Positions 33,918-46,476 of a stretch of 64,000 bases of DNA are shown piece after piece (position 1 is the stretch's first letter; every line of letters begins with the position of its first letter). Source of the stretch: Diphasiastrum complanatum (Eukaryota > Streptophyta > Lycopodiopsida > Lycopodiales > Lycopodiaceae); NCBI GenBank assembly GCA_029204225.1, contig CM055101.1, positions 30,408,519-30,472,518 of the forward strand, given 5' to 3'. The position numbers and the translations under genes were made by a program. The notes under the pieces were generated by a model. That model made no database searches. It worked only from the letters and a program-made list of their open reading frames with translations, and had not been told where the DNA came from.

Positions 33918-34368
33918 CCCCCTACATCCATTATTCATGATATCACTCATAAATCTCACAAAATCCCAAGATTTACAAATAGCAAGTACTTAAAAGATCG
34001 ATCAAAAAATAGACTCTTATCTTTGAGAATCAAAAATTAGATCCGAACTCTACAAAACAGACATAAAAGAAACAAATTTATTTAAACAAACACAGATCTA
34101 CAATGTACAGATTGAAGGGCATAAAAATTACTTTATGAGTGTCAGAATAAGTGTTGGTATATTGTTACTCACAAATCCATAGATTTCGATGTCCTTTTTG
34201 TTATCTTCAGTACCTTGTTAGCTACAAATTTTGCCCCTCGGATGCTGCTAAGAGTGCTTGAATGGTGAACGAATAAAGAGAAAAAAAAACTTGCAAAATA
34301 GAACAATCTTTTAATATACTGTATGCATTGATCTACTCAATTAAAATGCAACCAAAAGAGAGTAGCAA

Positions 34369-34508
<140 letters not shown>

Positions 34509-34860
34509 GAAATATGCATAATCTAGCACCAATCATCTTAGATCCATTGCTTGAGAGCTCCATTTTCTTGTCGTTGCTTCCCAATTTTGTCACCTGCAAA
34601 AGCATGACAATGCAATGGCGTTAGTTTAAAGCTAAGACTAGATTAATGAAAAACAAAAAAGGAAAAAGTGTGATCATGAAATCACTACTCATTACCATTT
34701 GATTGCAACGAAAGGAGGACGAAGAGGAGGAAGGAAAGGAGCAAGATCAAGAAGATGAACAAGAGTACCGAGGGCAAGAGTGTGGATAGCACTAAGAGGA
34801 AAGCGACCAAGAAGGGGGAGCAAAATGAAACAAGAAAGGAGACAAAAGGAATAGAGTGGG

Positions 34861-35440
34861 TGTGAAAGATTGTCAACTAGTTTTGTTGGTTATTGGCATT
34901 TTGGAGGCCAAAGTGAAATTTCAACTTATAGAGACATTTCTTAATCTTGATAAGGCTTAAAAATAGTGTTCTTACTACTTCTAACAAGTATTCAAGTGGA
35001 TAAGGTTGGATTTAGAGCTACTACTATTGGTTAGTTGAGATACATTGAAACTAGTAACTTATTTCTAGGCTTTTAGTGAAGTACCAAGAAGTTGCTATTT
35101 TAGGGCAAGTGGCCAAGTGACATGATGGCTATTATAAATAGCTATAAAAATGTGGAAAAATCATCTTGATGTTCTCATTTTGTATGGAGAACTTTTCTCT
35201 TTTGATTCGATGTCCATCTCATGTGTTTATCTCATGATATCTTGAGTTTCTATGCGTAGAATGTTGATTTTATGGTTTATCTAGCTTTCACACTTGTGAA
35301 GTACAATATTGTACTTTATTGCTACTATACGTACAGGGATAGTACTAAGTCATATCTAAGTGTTTATGATCAAATGTTTGTGCATTTCTAAGGTCTAGCA
35401 TGCATAAAGTAGTCATTTCTATGTTCTAGCTATTTCTAGA
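34861..35440 (+). repeat. Solo or truncated LTR, related to the LTR at 15.06 kb
   Basis: Starts 'tgtgaaagattgtcaactag', like the LTR at 15059 (tgtgagagatttcaactag). It contains a TATA-like 'attataaatagctataaaa' near 35129-35147 and the late-LTR phrases 'tgcgtagaatgttgatttta' and 'cacttgtgaag'. The right boundary is unclear; no PBS follows. Confidence 0.55.
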
Positions 35441-35499
35441 CATCAGAGGAGTTCTAAATCCAAAAAAGACCTTTCTAGACATTAGAGAAATTCTAAATC

Positions 35500-38400
35500 C
35501 TTTTTGAAATTATTGAGGAATCCAGGACTTTAAAGGAGGAACCAGCCCGATTGAGTCCAACATAGATAGCTAGGAAAAAAATTATTCGAATTAATTTGGT
35601 GACAGATGATGATCCAAAGTAGATATTCATTGGGGCATAACATGATCTTGATTTTATTACGACAGCCATGGAGTTGTTGAAAAACTATAAGGTTGTCTTT
35701 GCCTGGTCTTATGATGAATTATGAGGCATAGCAAAAGAGGTCTACCAGAATACAATTGATGCTAGACCGGTTCGGCAAAAGAGACATCAGATGAATCCAA
35801 AGCACATGGTTCGGATTAGAGCTGCAATTGAAAAATTAGTGAGTGTGGGGCTTATTAAAATTCACCAACAGCCTTTTCAAATAGTGATGACGAAGGCAAT
35901 TTATGATTACTTAGACAAATTTATGAAAATCGTCTTGGACGATTTTTGTCTATATGGGGATGATGACAATCATTTGGATTATTTGGAAAAATGTTTCCAA
36001 AGTTGCTATGAATTGAAAATCAATCTTAATCTAGAAAAGTGTACTTTATGTGTGTAGAGAGGAGTTTTATTAGGATAAATCATTTCCAAAGACGGATTGT
36101 TCATTGATCCGGCTAAGATTGAAGTCATTAAGAACATGCGTTTTTAAAAGAGCCCAAAAGAGATGCAAATAATCTTAGGAATGACGGGTTATGATCGATG
36201 GTAAATGCAGATATGACTCATATTTTGTATGAGGTCCTCAAGAAGCGAGCCGTCTATAGGGTAACTATTAACCGGTATAAGGTGTTCCAAGATTTGATTG
36301 ATGTCGTTGATAAATGCACCAATATTGTGACCTCCAGACTGGAGTAAACCCTTTCATGTTCATATAAATGCATCCTAGGTAGCTATAGGTTGTGTTTTGG
36401 ACAACAAGAAGAGGAGAAGAGTTACGATCATCTTGTGTATTATGCAAGCGAATTGCTGACACCTACAAAGAAAAAATATGCTACGATAGACAGGGAAGCG
36501 TTAAGCGTAATTTTTGCTCGTTGCAAATTTCATCATTTTCTATTGGACAATAATAGATATTCTTTACCAAGAATAATAGGGTTTCAGTTTTAAGTTTGAG
36601 ATTTATGATTTCGGACTTGAATTATGGGGCAGAGGGTTAAAGTACAAGCCAAAAAAATTATTCTTTTGGGTTATGTGATGTATGTTGATGAATCAATTGA
36701 TAACATTGGAACAAGATCTTACCTAGTTTTCAGTGACTAACTGCAATGCCAATTAGAATGGGTCTAAATCCAACCTTGTCTACAAATCTTCTTCTCAAAA
36801 ATAGCAAACACTATATAGTTCGTTATTGACATAAAAATTTCTATCTCTAAGTTGAAATTCCAAGTTAGCCTCAAAGCTAAGTCCAAATTTAGCGGAGTCT
36901 GGTGCATTGAAAAGCGTTCGACAAGGGCTTTCCAATAATATGTTACATGACATACTTTTGAGCTACGATTAAAAAGTTATGGCAAGTCAAAAGTTTTAGT
37001 GTTATAATATTTTAATAATATAAACTACATCTTGCACGAATTCTTAAACGGTCTTTTTGAACCTCAAAACTCCTCTAATGACCCACCATCCATAATTGGT
37101 CATCAGTATATTGTGGTAGCCATAGATTATGCGACTAAATGGGCAGAGACGAAGGCTTTGAGGGATAACACATCAATGTCCACAACCAAATTTAATAATA
37201 TCTTAACAAGGTTTGGATGTCCCTAAGAAATTGTTTCGGACTGCGGACCGCATTTCATTAATGATACACTTGTAGAAATGGACCTTATATGGATTGTGCA
37301 TAAAACATCTACCTCGTATTATCCGCGTGGCAATGGCCAAGCTGAAGCCACCAATAAAATTTTGAAATGCATCTTAGCGAAGCAGGTGTTAGAGAAAGGA
37401 AGTTCATGGCATGATCTTTTACAATTGGTGTTATAAGACATCCCACGACTTATAAGACATCCACAGGGTCTACACCTTTCCAATTGGTTTATGGTGTGGA
37501 TGCGCCTTACAAATTTGTGTTGCCAAATCTGCATGTGCAAATTGCTCATAATTTATCATTGGATGAGATGTTGTGAGAACAATTACATGTTTTATAGAAA
37601 TTAGAAGAACACTGTGGGTATGCTTACTGGCAAAACTGGATAGCTAAACAACAGCAAGCATGGTGGTTTGATCGGCATATACATGAACAAGATCTACAAA
37701 AGGGAGACCTGGTGCTGTATTACCAGGGTAGTATTATGAATACCTTGAGATCCAAGGATTAACACTGGGAAGGGCCGTATCAAATTCTGGATATATTCAG
37801 CAATAATGTGCTGATTTCGTGGCATTGCTCGCCAGGTATATGTTTTGTGGTTAATAATAGTCATGTGAAAAGGTACCACCCCCATGAAGGGAAAAAGAAT
37901 ATTAAAAGAGAAGCCATTTATTATTTATTCGATGTTATGAGATGGAGAGCATAATTTCTTGCGTTTCAATGATTCTTCTATTTGGATTCCTTCAAATGGA
38001 TAGTTCTTAATACGCTAAATTGATTCTGATTTCTAAATGAGCGAATGGGCTAAATATACATCTAATTGACATCAAAGGCTTATTGAACAAATTGGCTTGT
38101 GATTCCGTGAGGAAACGAAAGAGAAAATATATTTAAAAGAATTTGAAAACATGCAAGCTCTTGTTGCTGCAGGAAGATACTCGAAGGAACAGATTCATTA
38201 CTTCATCGACAGTCGACTCTCACACCCTGTACACAAACAAGAGCTTGTATAAGCAAAACAATGAAGGCTCAATACAATCAAAGTTGAATAAAAAACCGTC
38301 ACAAGGTTGAGAGCAGTCAAATTTGCCAACTAAGAAGAAGCTCTTCTGCAAATACTACAAATGAACCAACCATGAGATCCAAGATTGCCGCGTATTTCTA

Positions 38401-38600
38401 GCCAAGATCAAGAACAAAAGGATATTGAATTAGATGGCAAATGCAACTACAGAATCAACTCAACTCAATCAAGAAGAGCATCATGATGCATTCATGACAA
38501 ATCATCAGAAAGCATTAGACGAAAGCTTTTGGTTTTTTGATTCTAGAGCCACTTAGCACACGACCAGCCTTATCGACTGTTTCAAATACTACATCTTCTT
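35500..38600 (+). pseudogene. Ty3/gypsy pol relic fused to copia gag, composite copy 1
   Basis: In order: RT (ELLKNYKVVFAW near 35680, MNPKHMVRIRAAIEKL, then IVLDDFCLYGDDDNHLDYLE near 35930 with the LDD catalytic pair in the form VLDDF), RNase H region (LVYYASELLTPTKKKYATID near 36430), integrase core (HQYIVVAIDYATKWAETKAL near 37100; SYYPRGNGQAEATNKILK near 37315) and C-terminus (LQKGDLVLYY, WEGPYQILDIF). Then sequence changes to copia gag: CKYYK..NHEIQDC knuckle near 38350 and protease WFFDSRAT near 38530. Many stops are present. The integrase zinc-binding part is missing. The composite recurs at 40110-43556. Confidence 0.85.
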
Positions 38601-38639
38601 TGACGAATGTGAATTCGATGATTGTTCTTGACTTTGAGT

Positions 38640-38870
38640 TTGTTTCTGATTCGATGTAGACTGCTTGGAGCTTTTATGCTTCTATCATTTTGAGCCCTTG
38701 TTGACATATAGAGCATGAGACGAAGAGGTAGACGGAATGCCTTGACTTCTTCGATTATCTTCTTGTAGCAACATAGTGATAACTCTGGTAAGAGTTAAAT
38801 TTGAGTGTGTCGTGATGATCATCACCCAGTTCTCATATGTAGAGAGTAGGCTTGAAAGTAATGTCATAAT
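38640..38870 (-). pseudogene. Copia gag (UBN2-like) fragment, minus strand
   Basis: Minus-strand frame LLSSLLSTYENWVMIITTHS, then LTLTRVITMLLQEDNRRSQG, the C-terminal helix region of copia UBN2 gag. Immediately right of composite copy 1. Confidence 0.65.
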
Positions 38871-38879
38871 TAACTAACT

Positions 38880-39715
38880 TTGCAATCATTACTACTATAG
38901 TAATTACGCAACCAAACAATTAAGCATCGAATTATCAGACAAATAATCTGTCGCAAGAAATTACATAAATGCATACATTTTCAGACAAAACTGAACACAA
39001 TAAGAAGATAGTATTGATTTAGTATGAAAATGAAACAGTTGTAAATGAGTAAAACAAGTTGCGGATCAAAGCTGCATACTCTAAGCTATCTCTGAGCAAC
39101 TAAAGAAAAGTCTGAATTAAGTGCAATGCTAATAAGCAGTGAGTGCAATAGCAATCTCTTAATCAACTCTAAAGAACTGATTTAGAATGCTCAAGAGTGT
39201 TCAAGTTTAAAAGCTTGAGAGAGAAACGCTAACTATTCAATACTTGATGATTGATCTTTATGCTTCAATATATAAGATGTAGGAATATGAACAACTATTT
39301 ATACTAAGCAATTAGGTCATCAAATGCATCCCCCAGTTGGCTGTGATGTGCTGGCATCCATCTAGTTAGGACTTCTCATAAACTACTTGCTCGATGAATT
39401 AATGCAAGTCGGTGGCTTTGGTCGTAAACAGTCTGTCTGCAGATTTAAATGTAAAGTGTAACTTTGGAGAAATGAACGTAAACTGTGATGCAAAAAATGT
39501 GAAGGTCTTGGCCAACGTCATTTCCTTAACATTTGAGTCATCTGGCATTTTGCGAAATACCCAAACTCTGAAAAAATCCCAAAAATGCTGACACTGTGAG
39601 CCATATCCGAGTAGTTATATCTGTGTAAAAACACGAATAAATCTGCAGGCCTGGATAAAAGTTGGACGAAGATTAAAATGTCGATTAGTCGATTAGTAGG
39701 AGAATATTCTAACAC
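38880..39715 (-). repeat. Possible LTR of a minus-strand element
   Basis: Read on the minus strand it begins 'tgttagaatattctcctact' at about 39714, a typical plant LTR start, and has a TATA-like 'tataaatagttg' near 39305. The copia gag fragment lies just downstream in this orientation. No PBS was found, so the boundary inside 38880-38950 is uncertain. Confidence 0.35.
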
Positions 39716-39739
39716 TATCCGCAGGAGCAAATTTATATC

Positions 39740-42700
39740 TTATTTTTGTTGAAAGACCTTGGTTACGGGCTACAAAAGGTGTACATGATTGGGCGACAAG
39801 AATTATTACTATTCCTGTGGAAGGAAGGAAGATTCAGCTGCAAACGCATCAGGGAGGATTGCTTCTGCGGTGCTGCCAGTTGGCGTTGAAACTGTTGAGG
39901 AACTGCTCTTCCAGCCAATGTCTGAAATATTAGAGGAAGATTTGAACTTGACAAGTTTTCTTTGATTATATACCAGTTGGGGAAGTGCATTTATCTATGG
40001 TGGTTAACCTATTTGCTGCTGAAGTAGTGGATTCTCATTCATGCGAAGCGGACCAGGTGAAAGATGAAGATACAACGGAGGACATACAAGCACAGTGGCC
40101 AAATAATTTTTTGAAATCATTGAGAAATCCAGGACTTTAAAGGAGGAACCTGCCCGATTGAGTCCAACATAGGTAGCTAGAAAAAAAATTATACGAATTA
40201 ATTTGGTGATAGATGATGATCCAAAGAATATATTCATTGGGGTAGAACATGATCTTGATTTTATTATGACAGCCACGGAGTTGTTGAAAAACTATAAGGT
40301 TGTCTTTGCCTGGTCTTATGATGAATTATGAGGCGTAGCAGAAGAGGTCTACCAGAATACAATTGATGCTAGACCGGTTCGGCAACAGAGACATCAGATG
40401 AATCCAAAGCATGTGGATAGGATTAGAGCTGCAATTGAAAAATCAGTGAGTGTGGGGTTTATAGAATTCACTAACAGCCTTTTCAAATAGTGATGATGAA
40501 GGCATTTTATGATTACTTAGACAGATTTATGAAAATTGTCTTGAACGATTTTTGTCTATATGGGGATGATGATGATCATTTGGATTATTTGGAAAAGTGT
40601 TTCCAAAGATGTTATGAACTTAAAATCAGTCTTAATCTAGAAAAGTGTACTTTTTGTGTGTAGAGAGGAGTTTTATTAGGACAATTCATTTCCAAAGACG
40701 GATTGTTCATTGATCCGGCTAAGATTGAAGTCATTAAGAACATGCATTTTTAAAAGAGCCCAAAAGAAGTGCAAATAATCTTAGGAATGACGGGCTATCA
40801 TCGATGGTATATTTATGCATATGCAGATAGGACTCATATTTTGTATGAGGTCCTCAAGAAGCGAGCCGTCTATAGGGTAACTATTAACCGGTATAAGGTG
40901 TTCGAGGATTTGATTGATGTCGTTGAAAAATGCACCAATATTGTGACCTCCAGACTGGAGTAAACCCTTTCATGTTCATACAAATGCATCCTAGGTAGCT
41001 GTAGGTTGTGTTTTGGGCAACCAGAAGAGGAGAAGAGTTATGATCATCTTGTGTATTATGCAAGCAAATTGCTGACACCTACAAAGAAAAAGTATTCTAC
41101 AATAGACAGGGAAGCGTTAAGCGTAATTTTTGCTCTTTGCAAATTTCATCATTTTCTATTGGACAATAAAAGATTTTCTTTACCAAAAATAATAGGGTTT
41201 CATTTTCAAGTTTGAGATTTATGATTTCGGACTTGAATTATGTGGCAAAGGGTTAAAGTACAAGCCAAAAAAATTATGTTTTTGGGTTATGTGGTGTATG
41301 TTGATGAATCAATTGATAACATTGGAACAAGATCTTACCTAGTTTTGAGTGACTAACTGCAATGCCAATTAGAATGGGTCTAAATCCAACCTTGTCTACA
41401 AATCTTCTTCCCAAAAATAGCAAACACTATATAGTTCGTTATTGACATAAAAGATTTTATCTCTAAGTTGAAATTCCAGGTTGGCCTCAAAATTTCCATA
41501 ATAACTCAACTAAACTAGGTGTATATGTACCATCAACTGTTGCTATATCCGATTCATAAGCATGTGATTGTTCGTATGATTGCATGGTGGTGGATGATTT
41601 TGTTTCAAGAATTTGAGTTTGATATTTGAATTCAACCAGGCAGAGTTCACAAGCTAGCGTAGCAGTTGTCCCAGATTGAGACAAGTAATGTAGAGGAAGG
41701 TGGTGATGAAATGTTGCGCGCACAATTATTTATTGTAAACTGGTATTGGATTCTTGATAAGCAGATTTGTTTAGGTTTTTGGACAAAGGGGACGTTTCCT
41801 AATCACTTCAAAATGTCCTAACGATGTCAGTTGATATGGAGAGTGCGCACTTTTCAAGTTATTGAAGGCCAAATATATAAGCAAGGCCAAGTTCATGTTC
41901 TGATACGATGTGTTCAATCCAAAGACGTCACATCGATAATTGATGATGCACATTATGGATATGTGAGAGGACACTTCACATCTGAAATTACAGTTTGAAA
42001 ATTTTCCAAACTATAATGGTGGCCTATTGTTTGGACAGATATTGCTGATTACTATAAGAAATGTGATACTTGCCAAAGACATCGGAGACCAGTGTCGGCA
42101 ATGGACTATCCATTGGTACATCTGCAACCGATTGAACCATTCCAAAGATTAACCATCCAAAATTGGTGATCGGTATATTAGCCATAGATTTGGCGACTAA
42201 ATGGGCGGGGGCGAAGGCTTTGAGAGATAACACATCAATGTCCACAGCCAAATTTAATAATATCTTAACAAAGTTTGGATGTCCCTAAGAAATTGTTTCG
42301 GACTGCAGACCACATTCCATTAATGATACATTTGTAGAAATGATGCACCTATTTAGGACTGTGCATAAAACACCTACCTCGTATTATCCGCGTGGAAAAA
42401 CCAAGCTGAAGCCACCAATAAAATTGTGAAATGAATCTTAGCAAAGCAGGTGTTAGAGAAAGGAAGTTCATGGCATGATCTTTAACAACCGGCCTTATAA
42501 GACATCCACATGGTTTACAACTTTCCAATTGGTTTATGTTGTGGATGCGCCTTACAAATTTGTGTTGCCAAATCTGCATGTGCAAACTGCTCATAATTTA
42601 TCGTTGGATGAGATGTTGTGAGAACAATTACATGTTTTAAAGAAATTAGAAGAACATTGTGGGTATGCTTACTGGCAAAACTGGATAGCTAAATAACAGC

Positions 42701-43556
42701 AAGCATGGTGGTTTGATCGGCATATACATGAACAAGATCTACAAAAGGGAGACTTGGTGTTGTATTATCCGGGTAGTATTATAAATACCTTGAGATCCAA
42801 GTATTAACACTGGGAAGGGCCGTATCAAATTCTGGATATATTCAACAATAATGTGCTGATTTCGTGGCATTGCTCGCCAGGTATATGTTTTGTGGTTAAT
42901 AATAGTCATGTGAAAAGGTATCACCCCCATGAAGGGAAAAAGAATATTAAAAGAGAAGCCATTTATTATGTTATGAGATGGAGGGCATAATTTCTTGCGT
43001 TTCAATGATTCTTCTATTTGGATTCCTTCAAATGGATAGTTCTTAATACGCTAAATTGATTCTGATTTCTAAATGAGCGAATGGGCTAAATATACATCTA
43101 ATTGACATCAAAGGCTTATTGAACAAATTGGCTTGTGATTCCGTGAGGAAACGAAAGAGAAAATATATTTAAAAGAATTTGAAAACATGCAAGCTCTTGT
43201 TGCTGCAGGAAGATACTCGAAGGAACAGATTCATTACTTCATCGACAGTCGACTCTCACACCCTATACACAAACAAGAGCTTGTATAAGCAAAATAATGA
43301 AGGCTCAAAACAATCAAAGTTGAATAAAAAACCATCACAAGGTTGAGAGCAGTCGAATTTGCCAACTAGGAAGAAGCTCGTCTGCAAATACTACAAACGA
43401 ACCAACCATGAGATCCAAGATTGCCGCATATTCCTAAACAAGAGCAAGAACAAAAGGCTATTGAATTAGATGGCAAATGCAACTACAAAAGCAGGTTTTT
43501 CGATTTTAGAGCCACTTAGCACATGACCAGCCTTATCGACTATTTCGAATACTATA
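39740..43556 (+). pseudogene. Ty3/gypsy pol relic fused to copia gag, composite copy 2
   Basis: Longer than copy 1. It keeps a segment upstream of RT (RPWLRATKGVHDWATR near 39763), the RT (AIEKSVSVGF; VLNDFCLYGDDDDHLDYLE near 40540, where the first catalytic Asp is Asn), RNase H (LVYYASKLLTPTKKKYSTID near 41050), the integrase HHCC region (DIADYYKKCDTCQRHRRP near 42035), integrase core pieces and the C-terminal WEGPYQILDIF. The same copia gag tail follows (about 43170-43556), so gypsy and copia parts were already joined when the unit was duplicated. Stops and frameshifts throughout. Confidence 0.85.
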
Positions 43557-44290
43557 TTTCTTACAAGCTTCCTGTGCGTGACTTGACAAACTATCCTGCT
43601 AACATTGTTGGACCGCCTCCCTACGTAGTGTGCATAGGACCATATTCTTGTTTAGCTTTACCCCTTCGAGGAGATGACTGCTCCAGTCTTGTATAGCTGT
43701 GTATTTTTTTACTATACATTTTGTAAAAATATATTAGTCTCTAAGTCTCTGGCAAAGAAAAAATATCATTTTTGTACACATTTTTTAATTTTTTCGTATG
43801 GATTTTATTAATCTTCACAAAAAGCTAAAACACAACAATATGCCATGGCAAGGCCTTTGTGATACAATGCCACGTCCTTGTTTCTTGTATAAATTGCAAC
43901 GTATAAATGTGTCATTTTGTAATGACTCAATGATTATTCAACATTAAGCCTACACATCTTAAGACAAAGCTTCTTTGATTTTCAAATCACCGTTTTAAAT
44001 CATTACAAATTGCAATCTCCTTTAATCTTTCGTTTTCTTCGAGTTCAATGCTTTTTTGACTTTGAGCATAGTGATATTTCACCTCCCCTTGTTAACAAGT
44101 GGATTGGCAATATTCAATCTGTACTTTGCAAACATAAATTTTAACCTAAGGAACATTAAATCAAAACAAACGTATCAAAGTACAACTTGCATGGATCAAA
44201 GTACAACTAGCATGTAAGACAACTTTCTGTTTGAAGAAAGTTGTTTCAATCTCTTGTAACAAATCAGCAATGGGATTGTTAGCAGACTAT
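43557..44290. other. No gene recognised
   Basis: After the end of composite copy 2 a short stretch (43560-43700) is less AT-rich and reads as possible copia protease continuation (SYKLPVRDLTNYPANIV). The rest is AT-rich and non-coding. Confidence 0.3.
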
Positions 44291-44292
44291 TA

Positions 44293-45141
44293 TGGAGCAT
44301 CTTCACTCTTATTCCTTCGGTCAACTTATCGAAGATTTACCTTCTGATGCAGTTCGAGCTCGTCTTCTTTCTTGTGTTGGTCCAGGTGCAGGGGCTTGGC
44401 TGGTTGAACGTCCAGTTCTTCCACTATTGTGAGTCAACAATGACTTGTTTATAACTGCCCTTCGAACTAGATTGGGTCTTCCACATCTAATGTTAATTGT
44501 TATCTCTAAGTGTTCATGTGGGCATGTGTTGGATTCCTTGGGTACTCATCTTATGCGGTGTCTCTCAGGTGGAGAACGTATTGTTTCGATTCCATTCGTG
44601 ATGTCGTTGCTGCTATTGCTCATGATAGTGGTTTTCATGTTGTTTGAGAACAAACACACATTTTACCAGGGCCTTCTTCGCAATCTACTCGACGACGAGT
44701 TGACCTTGTTATTTCCCGTGATGGAATTCGTACTCTAGGAGATGTTGTAATTGCTGATCCCTCTCGTAAGGACCTCCTTCGTCATTCTTCCACCACGCAA
44801 GGGGCCGCTGCATCTCATGCAGCTCAAGAAAAGAAAAGAGATTATAATGATCGTGCACCCGGTGAAGATTTCATCCCCTTTGTCTTCACAAGAAATTTAA
44901 TGATTTTCTATGTTTATGTGCGGAGCTTATGGTGAAATGCCAAGGACAAAGCATTACCTTACCTTCTGTAATTGTTTATTTCTACTGTCAGTGTATTTCT
45001 ATAGCATTACAACGTTCACAAGCGGTTTCAATTCTTCAACAGGCTCAGTTTGCAGGAGTGTCTGCTTCAAAGCTTCATGCATTACCTATTACTGGTTCTA
45101 TTTTAATTAGTGATTTACACCAGGTAGTTGGTTTAGAGTAA
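44293..45141 (+). pseudogene. Non-LTR retrotransposon (LINE) C-terminal fragment
   Basis: Encodes in shifting frames LLSCVGPGAGAWLVERPVLP, then ALRTRLGLP, a Cys/His segment CSCGHVLDSLGTHLMRCLSG, RRRVDLVISRDGIRTLGDVV, IADPSRKDLLRHS, GAAASHAAQEKKRDY, and QRSQAVSILQQAQFAGV. This is the region after the reverse transcriptase in a class of plant LINE-like proteins: a C-C-H-C knuckle followed by a possible nuclease-like fold (D...DVVIADP). The RT itself is absent. At least two frameshifts (near 44430 and 44650). Confidence 0.6.
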
Positions 45142-45717
45142 TTAGCTTACTTTTTAGTTTCTTATTTACATCGGGCAGTTAGTTTTAAGTAATTAGCTTA
45201 CCATTCTAAATTTTACTCATCTTTTTACTTAGCTTTTGGATAATTTAATTCATTTTTGTCGTTCTTCGGTATTATTTAAAATACTTTAATCTTCTTGTTT
45301 GATCATGGTTTTCCCATCATTTATAATAAAAGCAGGGATATTATTATTTGTTTGAGGTGGCATGTGATGACTGTATACTCCTAATGACTGAATTGCGACA
45401 AAAAGCATTTGGTGGCGTGCGTTTTCTCCAATCCAAGGAAAGAGCTGTGTAATTTTTATTCTCCCCCTCGCACGAAAATTAAAAGCTTAGCAGGCAAGAA
45501 ATTCTTTCTTGCTATCAACCCCAACAATGGAGTTTGCGCCACACTGCTGTACTCACTTGTTTTGGTCAGTCCCTGCTATTGCTATTGCTGCATCTGCATG
45601 GCAGAACTGGCAAGGGCCAGCCGTAGCAAAAAGACTATCCCTCGCCATCTCTCTCTCTCGCACGCTCCCCATCTCTTCGCGACTGTCTACACCCTATATA
45701 TAGCTTACTAACATCAC
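45142..45717. other. Non-coding, with TATA-like element near the end
   Basis: No reading frame with known motifs. 'ctatatatagc' at 45694-45703, after a pyrimidine-rich tract (ctctctctcgcacgctcccc), looks like a core promoter, but the following sequence is the dispersed repeat and not a gene. Confidence 0.3.
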
Positions 45718-46476
45718 GCTGGGAGACTCTCTCTCCGCCCTGCGCTTAAATGGGTCCGTAGGTTCGCGGCAAAACCAATTTTTAAATTCAAATGTTGCTA
45801 AAATCAAAATCCAATCCACTCGTCTGATTTTGAAACCATGTAAATTTCCTCCAATGTTTCATTGGCATATTAGGTAAAATATGATGTGCGCTTTACAATG
45901 AAGCATAAAGATGCTAAGTACCATTTAGTTTGTGGTGATACCTAGCATTCATTATATATTTTACTTTTGCTTAATAAACAATAAAAGCTCACTTTTAAGA
46001 TTGTAGATACATGTCAAGATTGTCTACTACTACTAAATATTGAGATATTCAATAAATTGCTTGGAATTTTTTTTACGAATTACTATGGATAAAGACATTG
46101 AAACAAAATGCGCAATCTTTTAGATGGGCTTTAGATCAGCTGAAATTTAAACACATATACAAATTCAATAGATCAGTTTTTTTCAACCCTAGATTTAAAA
46201 ACATATATGAATTCAATTGATCATATTTTTTCTCTTGGAAAACACCACTAACAACTCTTTGCAAACAAAAAATATAAATAGCAATGAAACTCATAAGAAA
46301 TTGTCAAAATATGACGCATATTCAGTGTGTCAAATATTGACATGAAACGTGCCAATGACATAGATGCTAACACAAATGTCACATTAAATATTTCATTCTA
46401 ATTTCACATTTTAATTCACATTAAAAAATTCATTCTAATTTCACATGTCGATCTAATTCTAGATTCACATTCCAAC
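45718..46476 (+). repeat. Dispersed repeat, copy 2
   Basis: Copy of 32342-33005. It ends abruptly at 'cacattccaacc', where the GC-rich hAT sequence starts; copy 1 continues 'cacattccaatctcattc'. This places the left boundary of the hAT segment at about 46477. Confidence 0.8.
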
